64,000 nt of DNA from G963668345 sp965206025 (GTDB lineage: Bacteria; Acidobacteriota; Terriglobia; Bryobacterales; UBA6623), in the NCBI GenBank assembly GCA_965206025.1, contig CBDBIU010000004.1, positions 1,488,001-1,552,000 on the forward strand, given 5' to 3'. The notes beneath the pieces are model-generated. The model was not told where the DNA came from, did no database searches, and saw only the letters and a list, made by a program, of their open reading frames with translations. Shown here piece after piece: positions 58,145-64,000 of this stretch. The number at the start of each line of letters is the position of its first letter. Position 1 is the first letter of the stretch. Made by a program: the position numbers and the translations under genes.

Positions 58145-60004
58145 ATGTGCGGCATCGTAGGCTATATCGGCCCCGGGGAAGCGGTCCCGGTCATCATTGA
58201 CAGTCTCAAGAGGCTTGAGTATCGCGGCTATGACTCGGCCGGTCTCGCCGTAGGGGCCGACGGCAGTGAACTGGCGGTGCGCCGGGCCGCGGGGAAACTC
58301 CGCAACCTTGAAGAGGCCGTGCGCCTGAACCCGGTCGAGGGCACCTACGGCATCGGCCACACCCGCTGGGCCACGCACGGCCGGCCGACGGAAGAAAACG
58401 CCCACCCGCATCGCGACTCCACGGGCGACATCGTCGTCGTTCACAACGGCATCATCGAGAACTACCTGGCTCTAAAGGCCGGCCTGGAAAAAGAAGGGCA
58501 TCGCTTCGTCACCGACACGGATACGGAAATCATTGCCCATCTGATCGAGAAGTTCAGCCGCGACGGAGAGTCGCTGGAACAAGCCGTGCGCAAAGCGGTG
58601 CCTCATCTGCGAGGCGTCTTCGCCATGGCGGCGATCTCCCGCCGCGACCCGCACAAGATCGTCGCCGCCCGCCGCGGTCCGCCCGCCGTCGTGGGTTTGG
58701 GCCGGAACGAGTACTTCGTAGCGTCCGACGTTCCCGCCATCCTGCACCACACGCGCGACATCTTTTTCCTGGCTGACGGGGACATTGCCATCTTGACGGC
58801 GAACGGCGTGCGCCTGACGGACTTCGAGGGCCGCGGGGTCAACCGTCCGGTGAAGCATATTCTCTGGGACCCGGTCATGACCGAGAAGGGCGGCTACAAG
58901 CACTTCATGCTCAAGGAGATCTTTGAGCAGCCGCGCGCTATCCGTGATACCACTCTGGGACGAGTCGGCCGTGAAAGCGGCCGAGTCTTTCTCGACCAGA
59001 TGGAAATCACGCCCAGCGAGTTCGCCGCCGTCGAACAGGTTCGCATCGTAGGCTGCGGCACCTCGTGGCACGCCGGGTTGGCGGGGAAGTTCATGATCGA
59101 GCGGGTAGCGGGCATACCGGTCGAAGTCGACTATGGCAGCGAGTTCCGTTACCGCGACCCGATTCTTCCCGACAACACGCTGGCGGTCGTTATCAGCCAG
59201 TCCGGCGAGACGGCGGATACTTTGGCCGCTCAGCGCGAAGCCAACGGCAAGGGGGCCAAGACCCTGGCGATCTGCAATGTCTTGGATTCCATGGTGACTC
59301 GAGAGGCCGCCGGCACGATCTACACCCACGCCGGACCGGAGATCGGCGTCGCCTCGACCAAGGCCTTCAGCGCGCAACTGACGGCGCTGTTCATTCTGGC
59401 TCTACATCTTGGCCAGGCGAGCGACAAGTTGACGACGAAAGAGTCTCGCCGGCTGGTCCAGGAACTGCTTAGCGTCCCAACAAAGCTGGAAAGCGTGCTG
59501 GGTAAAGACAGCGAGTGTGAAGAGCTGGCGCGAAAGTTTTACCGGGCGAACGATTTTCTTTTCTTGGGCCGCGGCATTCACTACCCCATCGCCCTCGAGG
59601 GCGCGTTAAAGCTCAAGGAGATCTCCTATATTCACGCCGAGGGTTACCCGGCCGGAGAGATGAAGCACGGCCCCAACGCCCTGATCGACGAGGATCTGCC
59701 CGTTGTGATCATCGCCACCCGAGATCCTTCGAGCGAAGCGTCCCAACTGCGCTACGAGAAGACGCTCGCCAACATCAAGGAAGTCGAAGCCCGGCAGGGC
59801 CAGGTTTTAGCCGTCGCCAATCAAGGGGACGAGGCGATCAAGCAGATCTTGGAACATGTGATCGAGGTTCCGCCGGCCCACGAGCTGCTGCTGCCGATCA
59901 TCGAAATCGTGCCCCTCCAGCTTCTCGCCTACCACATCGGCGTACTGCGCGGCTGCGACGTCGACCAGCCACGCAATCTGGCGAAGAGCGTCACCGTGGA
60001 GTAG
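58145..60004 (+). CDS. glmS: Glutamine-fructose-6-phosphate aminotransferase (isomerizing)
   Basis: Forms glucosamine-6-phosphate from fructose-6-phosphate and glutamine, the first step to UDP-GlcNAc for peptidoglycan and LPS. Cys 2 of the processed N-terminus (MCGIVGYIGPG) is the glutaminase nucleophile. HTRWATHGRPTEENAHPH follows, then two SIS domains (GCGTSWHAGLAGKFMIE, VVISQSGETADTLAA, GRGIHYPIALEGALKLKEISYIHAEGYPAGEMKHG) and the C-terminal LAKSVTVE. 619 residues is usual. ATG 58145 is preceded by GGAAAG. No glmS ribozyme core is seen in the 160 bases upstream. Confidence 0.97.
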   Translation: MCGIVGYIGPGEAVPVIIDSLKRLEYRGYDSAGLAVGADGSELAVRRAAGKLRNLEEAVRLNPVEGTYGIGHTRWATHGRPTEENAHPHRDSTGDIVVVHNGIIENYLALKAGLEKEGHRFVTDTDTEIIAHLIEKFSRDGESLEQAVRKAVPHLRGVFAMAAISRRDPHKIVAARRGPPAVVGLGRNEYFVASDVPAILHHTRDIFFLADGDIAILTANGVRLTDFEGRGVNRPVKHILWDPVMTEKGGYKHFMLKEIFEQPRAIRDTTLGRVGRESGRVFLDQMEITPSEFAAVEQVRIVGCGTSWHAGLAGKFMIERVAGIPVEVDYGSEFRYRDPILPDNTLAVVISQSGETADTLAAQREANGKGAKTLAICNVLDSMVTREAAGTIYTHAGPEIGVASTKAFSAQLTALFILALHLGQASDKLTTKESRRLVQELLSVPTKLESVLGKDSECEELARKFYRANDFLFLGRGIHYPIALEGALKLKEISYIHAEGYPAGEMKHGPNALIDEDLPVVIIATRDPSSEASQLRYEKTLANIKEVEARQGQVLAVANQGDEAIKQILEHVIEVPPAHELLLPIIEIVPLQLLAYHIGVLRGCDVDQPRNLAKSVTVE

Positions 60005-60439
60005 CGCGCCGCGGGCAGAGTCGTGGCCCTGGGCGTCCGGTCCGGCCTCGGATCGGCTTCACTCGCCGCACGATTCAGCTCCCGACTTCAGAACGGACGC
60101 CTTTGCCGATGTGCCGGCGGTTCGGCATTCCACGTGGAAGCCGAGCGAACCAAGGAAGGTATAATTTGTCTAGCCCGCTTTTCTCACCACGTGGCGAGGC
60201 GAAGTGCGTGAGAGGCCCGTCAGTACAAGGCGCGCGCCGCTCGGCGCCGCATTTCTTGAATAATGCGGGCGTACTTGAACAGTACGTTGAGCACGGCGAG
60301 CAAGCGCAACGCAGTCATGGCGGGCTTATCGCGTGCTTCGACCGTCAGGTGGTGAGATAAGGCGGGCTAGTTGCCGTCCGAGGGCCCGCTCGATCCGTCT
60401 TCGCCCTGAAGCTGCGGCACAAGCTCTGCGTTGACCAAC
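60005..60439. other. Intergenic region, mostly repeat
   Basis: About 435 bases. Half is the full CTAG repeat at 60170-60370; the rest has no gene. Confidence 0.5.
60170..60370 (+). repeat. CTAG-bounded MITE-like repeat, subfamily A (most complete copy)
   Basis: 201 bp with CTAG at both ends, left arm CCCGCTTTTCTCACCAC and right arm the inverse of CCCGCCTTATCTCACCACC. The core includes GGCGCGCGCCGCTCGGCGCC, CGTACTTGAACAGTACG (itself palindromic) and AGCAAGCGCAACGCAGTCAT. Used here as the reference copy. Confidence 0.88.
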
Positions 60440-61588
60440 ATGCCCCCAACCTCGGCTAAGGATAGCGGATTTCCCTATGATCGGATTTACGTTGCCCTTG
60501 GCGTACTCATCTTCGCCTGCTGGTCGTGGCTTATCCTCGGAACGCTGAGCTTCCCCAAGCGCGGATTTGATTTTCGGGCCTTCTACACCGCCGCTTCACT
60601 GCCCCTCGATGAGCTTTACGATTTTGAGACCCAGGCTGTGTACCAAAGGGAGCTTTGGAAAGATTGGCCGGAGATCGACAACGTTCTGCCGTCGCCATTC
60701 CCCCGGCCGCCTTTCTACGCTCTGCTGCTCAAGCCCTTGGGGTATCTCGATTATGTGACTGCTCTTCACACCTGGCTCGTGCTCCTGTCGCTGGCGTCGG
60801 TGGCGAGCGTGCTCCTGGTGGGAAAACTCTACGGCGGGGGTCCCGGCATCCTCGTCCTGCTGATCAGCTTCTATCCCTTCTCCACCGCCCTTCGCATGGG
60901 TCAGGACTCTCCTCTGGTACTGCTCGCGGCTTTGCTTGCCATCCACTTCCTTCGGCGCGGCCGCGAGTGGCTGGCGGCGCTGTGTCTGGCATTCGCCTTC
61001 CAAAAGTTCAATATGGTCTTTCTTCTTCCCGTGGCCCTGCTTTTGCACAAGAAGACCTCATTCCTAGCGAAGCTGGCCACCGTGGTGGCGGGGCTTGCCG
61101 CTTTGAGCGTAGCCCTGGTTGGACTGGATGGCGTCTGGGGTTACTACCATCTCTTGACCCGCGGTTCGCTGGACTTGTTCTTTTGGAATGCCTGGAACCT
61201 TCGTGCTCTGGTGTGGCGGTTCGGATGGAACCAGCCGCTCTATGTTCTTCTCACGGTCTTGGTTCTGGCCTGGTTGTTTGTGTTGTTGCGGAAGCTGGAG
61301 TTTGAAACGGCGTTTTGGATGAGTATATCGGGGGCGCTGATCGTTTCCTGGCATTCCTCTGGCTATGAGCACCCGGTCGTGCTGCCCTTGATCTACCTAG
61401 CCTGGACTCGGTACCGGGTCTACATGGCCGCTTTTCTACTCTTTTTCGGACTGTGGCCTCACTTCCACTTCGTAGACCGAATATCTTGGCTGGTGACCCT
61501 CACTCTGCTGGCCTTCACCGTCGAATTGTGGTGGAAGGGCCGTTCTCCGAATGTTCCCCGAGAAGCGCCGGCCGCCCCTTCCGGGTAA
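60440..61588 (+). CDS. GT87-type (DUF2029) membrane glycosyltransferase
   Basis: 382 residues from ATG 60440 with nine to ten transmembrane helices. A GT-C fold is indicated by the first periplasmic loop KRGFDFRAFYTAASLPLDELYDFETQAVYQRELW, with its early Asp, and by PRPPFYALLLKPLGYLDYVTAL and GQDSPLVLLAALLAIHFLRRGREWLAALCLAFAFQKFNMVF. These match polyprenyl-phosphate-mannose-dependent alpha-mannosyltransferases (GT87). It would add a sugar to an envelope glycan at the outer face of the membrane. TTG 60431 also opens the frame but ATG is more likely. Flanked on both sides by CTAG-type repeats in opposite orientation. Confidence 0.82.
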   Translation: MPPTSAKDSGFPYDRIYVALGVLIFACWSWLILGTLSFPKRGFDFRAFYTAASLPLDELYDFETQAVYQRELWKDWPEIDNVLPSPFPRPPFYALLLKPLGYLDYVTALHTWLVLLSLASVASVLLVGKLYGGGPGILVLLISFYPFSTALRMGQDSPLVLLAALLAIHFLRRGREWLAALCLAFAFQKFNMVFLLPVALLLHKKTSFLAKLATVVAGLAALSVALVGLDGVWGYYHLLTRGSLDLFFWNAWNLRALVWRFGWNQPLYVLLTVLVLAWLFVLLRKLEFETAFWMSISGALIVSWHSSGYEHPVVLPLIYLAWTRYRVYMAAFLLFFGLWPHFHFVDRISWLVTLTLLAFTVELWWKGRSPNVPREAPAAPSG

Positions 61589-61605
61589 CTCTTGCTTCTT
61601 CGTGG

Positions 61606-61804
61606 CTAGCCCGCATTTCTCACCACCTGACGGTCGAAGCACGCGATAAGCCCGCCATGACTGCGTTGCGCTTGCTCGCCGTGCTCAACGTACTGTTCAA
61701 GTACGCCCGCATCATTCAAGAAATGCGGCGCCGAGCGGCGCGCGCCTTGTACTGACGGGCATCTCACGCACTTCGTCTTGCCACGTGGTCGGAAAAGCGG
61801 GCTG
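61606..61804 (-). repeat. CTAG-bounded MITE-like repeat, subfamily A, reverse orientation
   Basis: A full copy inverted relative to 60170: CTAG, arm CCCGCATTTCTCACCACC, reversed core, and AAAAGCGGGCTGG at the right. It begins 17 bases after the GT87 stop. Confidence 0.85.
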
Positions 61805-61819
61805 GATGGCCTCTAGCCT

Positions 61820-62190
61820 TCACGCAAAATAGATCATCATCCACAGAGCCAGCCCGCACAGCAGCCAGGCCCACGGCCGTTCGCTGCGCCAGAAGGGCCG
61901 TGAGAGTTCGCCGGCCGGATCCGACCGATAGGTCCACCAGGTGTAGCGCTCCGAACCTTCGTCACGTCGAGTGACTAGCCTTACTACAAGGATTAATGCA
62001 GCTCCGAACAGCGCGGTTAGGGCCACTCGGTGCAGAAAATTCAGTTCTGATCCGAACGTAAGTTGAACCCATTCGGCGATTGCCGGTGGATCAACCATCA
62101 AACGGTTGTAGGCCTGCTCAATGAACACCGAGAAGAAGGGCGAAAGAAGGATAGTCAGGAAGCCGCCGGTCGCCGTCGCCCCCCCCATAG
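61820..62190 (-). pseudogene. C-terminal part of the sodium/solute symporter (frameshifted)
   Basis: Reading frame continuing from the symporter after a run of eight C (62179-62186 on the plus strand): GATATGGFLTILLSPFFSVF, EWVQLTFGSELNFLHRVALT, then a final helix RPWAWLLCGLALWMMIYFA. These are the last transmembrane segments of the SGLT-like protein. Nine instead of eight bases in the run would join the two parts. Confidence 0.75.
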
Positions 62191-63537
62191 CGCCCCCACC
62201 AGGAACGCGACCAGGATCCCCGGCAGAAGGTGTGAAGATTGATCGGCCATTCGGAAAAAGAAGTTGTCGCCCTCCGTTTCTGTGAAGGTGACGGCGGCCA
62301 ACCATCCGGGAATAATGACCAAAATCACAATGCAAACCCGGCCGACAAGCAGCAATTCCCGTTCGCCGGCCTCGCGCCGAATGTAGCGTTTGTAGAAGTC
62401 GAACGTGAGGATGGTCGCACCGGAGTTCATCATCGAGTCAAGGCTGGAGAGAATCGCACCGATGAGTCCGGCCGCGATGACGCCGGCGAGTCCGTACCCC
62501 GCCGGCACGACGAGGCGCACAAGCATGGAAAACGCGTCGTCAGGCTGAGGGAGCGCCGCCAGCTCTCCGGAATCGACCCGCGCCTGGAACAAATGACCGG
62601 CCGCGATTCCGCCGGCAACCGAGAAGAACGGGATGAGTAGCTTCAGGTAGCCCGCGGCGACGATTCCCATTCTGCCGTCGAAACTAGTGCGGGCGGCCAA
62701 CGTGCGCTGCACGATGAACTGATTCGTCCCCCAGTAAGAGAAGTGCAGGATCATCAACCCCGTAAAGATACCGGTCCAGGGAATCTCCGGATGATTCGGC
62801 GGCAAGTAGAGGTGAAATTTCTGTTCGGCCGGCGGTAAAGCCGCGTCTTTCGCCATCAGTCCGGTGAACCCGCCGATCTCGGGCTGCGCGAAGACAAACA
62901 GGGCTACAGAAATCCCTGCCATCATCAGCAGCATCGATTGGATCGCGTCGGTCCAGATGACTGCTTTCAATCCCCCTACGATCGTGTAACAGGCGGTCAC
63001 CAGCGCGAAGATCACAATCCCGGTCGTATAGCTGACTTCCAGGGGCGTGCCGCGCAACAGAAAAAGCATTGACCGTGAACCGATGTAGAAGGCGATGACC
63101 ATATGGACCAGAACGATGAAGACGAGAATCGTAATGGCGTAAGCCACGCGGCTCCTCTCGTCGTAGCGACGACCCAGGTATTCCGACAGCGTGTAAATCC
63201 CCATGCGCCGATAAAGCGGAAGAAAGACGTAACAGAGCAGCATGAGCCCTGCAACAGCCCCAATCTCGAAATGCGCCTGAGCGAAGCCGATCGAGTACCC
63301 GATGCCCATCATTCCGACCAAGTGGTTGGCGTTTATGTTCGTGCCAAAGATCGAGCCCGCCACACCCCACCAGGGCACCCCGCGCCCGGCCAGGAAAAAG
63401 TCTTTCGTATCCTTCTCCTTGCGGCCGGTCCACAGACCCACGGCCATGATCAAAGCGATGCTGGCCAGAAAAATGCCGATGTCCAGCGTCGTCAGGGTGA
63501 CCCGCGTCACGCTCTCTACTCCGTCGGTTCCAGCCAT
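62155..63537 (-). CDS. Sodium/solute symporter (SSS/SGLT family), main part
   Basis: An SGLT-like sodium-coupled sugar transporter. TLDIGIFLASIALIMAVGLWTGRKEKDTKDFFLAGRGVPWWGVAGSIFGTNI at the start, then GMMGIGYSIGFAQAHFEIGA, GRRYDERSRVAYAITILVF, GGLKAVIWTDAIQSMLL (SSS signature region) and GLAGVIAAGLIGAILSSLDSMMNSGATILTFDFY. Intact up to LLPGILVAFLVGALWG, after which the frame is lost at an eight-base homopolymer. The full protein would be about 570 residues. Upstream on the same strand lies the 3' end of a sugar-binding protein gene, which suggests a carbohydrate-uptake neighbourhood. Substrate unknown. Confidence 0.88.
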   Translation of the reverse strand: MAGTDGVESVTRVTLTTLDIGIFLASIALIMAVGLWTGRKEKDTKDFFLAGRGVPWWGVAGSIFGTNINANHLVGMMGIGYSIGFAQAHFEIGAVAGLMLLCYVFLPLYRRMGIYTLSEYLGRRYDERSRVAYAITILVFIVLVHMVIAFYIGSRSMLFLLRGTPLEVSYTTGIVIFALVTACYTIVGGLKAVIWTDAIQSMLLMMAGISVALFVFAQPEIGGFTGLMAKDAALPPAEQKFHLYLPPNHPEIPWTGIFTGLMILHFSYWGTNQFIVQRTLAARTSFDGRMGIVAAGYLKLLIPFFSVAGGIAAGHLFQARVDSGELAALPQPDDAFSMLVRLVVPAGYGLAGVIAAGLIGAILSSLDSMMNSGATILTFDFYKRYIRREAGERELLLVGRVCIVILVIIPGWLAAVTFTETEGDNFFFRMADQSSHLLPGILVAFLVGALWGGRRRPAAS

Positions 63538-63853
63538 GTCTCGCCCTAATACTCGTTAGTTAAGGCCTGTCCAGCCCCGGAGGGGCCTAGCCCGCGGCGG
63601 AGGAAAAAGGGGGACTCGAAGAGGTGAAAAAATCGGGGCTGTCACAAGCGGCGATTTTCTCACCTATTAAAGAAGGGACGTATAATCGATGACGCCTTCC
63701 GCAGCGGTTGACCGTCCCCAGGATTTTCTCACATCTTTCTGCCACCAATTCGCTACGCTTGGTAACCCTCGGGAAAAGCACATGGCCGGAAGCGAATTGG
63801 CTGGCTGTACGCGTTTTTTTCAGCATTTTGAGCGTGAAGGGGTCTTCGACCAA
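63538..63853. other. Intergenic region with REP-like segment (copy 2 of 2)
   Basis: No gene. GTGAAAAAATCGGGGCTGTC (63624) and GCCGGAAGCGAATTGGCTGG (63784) recur at 16.2-16.35 kb. CAATTCGCT and AGCGAATTG again form an inverted pair, here 45 bases apart. The GTCCCCAGGATTTTCTCAC segment resembles the palindromic DNA at 36.1-36.2 kb. Confidence 0.45.
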
Positions 63854-64000
63854 CTATTGAACATTGCCGTCCACGAGCTTGCGCACGGTTGGATCGTCGA
63901 GGTCAGTCGCGGTAATAATGCGAGCCGGAAATTGAATCGATCTTTGCGGCGTTTCGCCGTTTAGTTTTTGGACGACGGTCTCTACGCCCAGGTAGCCGAT
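63854..64000 (-). CDS. Sugar-binding periplasmic/LacI-type protein, C-terminal end (partial)
   Basis: The gene enters from beyond the window and ends at TAG 63854-63856. The last 48 residues read IGYLGVETVVQKLNGETPQR, then IQFPARIITATDLDDPTVRK and LVDGNVQ. This matches the C-terminal helix and strand of periplasmic binding protein type 1 proteins (RbsB-like), where GYLGVKTxVxxLxG precedes a V(T)xxNLDDPxV end. It could be an ABC-transporter solute-binding protein or the effector domain of a LacI-type regulator; the 'P.V..L' end with Gln favours a binding protein. It is on the same strand as the symporter gene and upstream of it. Confidence 0.75.
   Translation of the reverse strand: MGYLGVETVVQKLNGETPQRSIQFPARIITATDLDDPTVRKLVDGNVQ

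Overview
The window looks like a chromosomal segment of an acidobacterium-like, Gram-negative, GC-rich bacterium. The evidence is indirect: a TonB-dependent receptor with an N-terminal carboxypeptidase-regulatory-like domain, a secreted DUF5666 protein beside it, Tat-exported putative glycosidases, poly-glycine exported proteins, and bacterial microcompartment (BMC) genes of the fucose/rhamnose aldolase kind. No rRNA is present, so the phylum call is an inference. Four genes are broken by single indels, two of them in short homopolymers (adk and the symporter; the others are the esterase and istB). Residual assembly error is therefore as likely as true pseudogenisation for those.

Layout. 0-7.5 kb: O-antigen ligase, frameshifted secreted esterase/peptidase, DUF6065 protein, SAM hydroxide adenosyltransferase. 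7.5-11 kb: cysteine desulfurase, MnmA and a frameshifted adenylate kinase. 11.7-24.8 kb: exported-protein region with a Tat TIM-barrel protein, a poly-Gly protein, a CpxRA-like two-component system with a duplicated promoter segment, a DUF5666 plus TonB-receptor operon, a second Tat glycosidase and a rhomboid protease. 25.6-32.6 kb: an IS21 element next to a headless O-antigen ligase, a secreted beta-propeller with a leaderless-looking promoter, and an intact IS4 element with a 9-bp target duplication immediately upstream of a VOC gene. 33-39.5 kb: cupin protein, Gfo/Idh oxidoreductase, DegT aminotransferase, AlaC, tRNA-Pro(CGG). 40-43.2 kb: an integrase-type IS inside a small membrane-protein gene, then mtaB and rpsU. 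43.8-47.3 kb: glgC and a compact BMC operon (aldolase, one BMC-H, three BMC-P). 47.3-60 kb: an IS in the BMC/tilS divergent promoter region, then tilS, ftsH, rpmH-rnpA-yidD-yidC-khpB, mnmE, purS, glmS. 60.4-64 kb: GT87 mannosyltransferase-like protein, frameshifted sodium/solute symporter, and the tail of a sugar-binding protein.

The most striking genome-scale feature is a family of about 200-bp repeats bounded by CTAG with about 17-bp terminal inverted repeats. At least ten full or partial copies lie in intergenic DNA across the whole window, in both orientations, with two alternative cores; they look like MITEs. Smaller palindromic REP-like families sit among them. Four IS elements have target duplications readable from the sequence, which allows the pre-insertion arrangement to be reconstructed. 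In particular the BMC operon was already divergent from tilS before the IS arrived, so it is a genuine small cluster at its upstream side and not the remnant of a longer operon cut by the IS.

Functional threads: tRNA modification (IscS-like desulfurase with MnmA, MnmE, TilS, MtaB), membrane-protein biogenesis (YidC, YidD, FtsH, with RnpA and L34), envelope and polysaccharide metabolism (O-antigen ligases, GlmS, GT87, GlgC), and uptake or breakdown of polysaccharides and deoxysugars (TonB receptor, glycosidases, BMC aldolase, symporter, sugar-binding protein).
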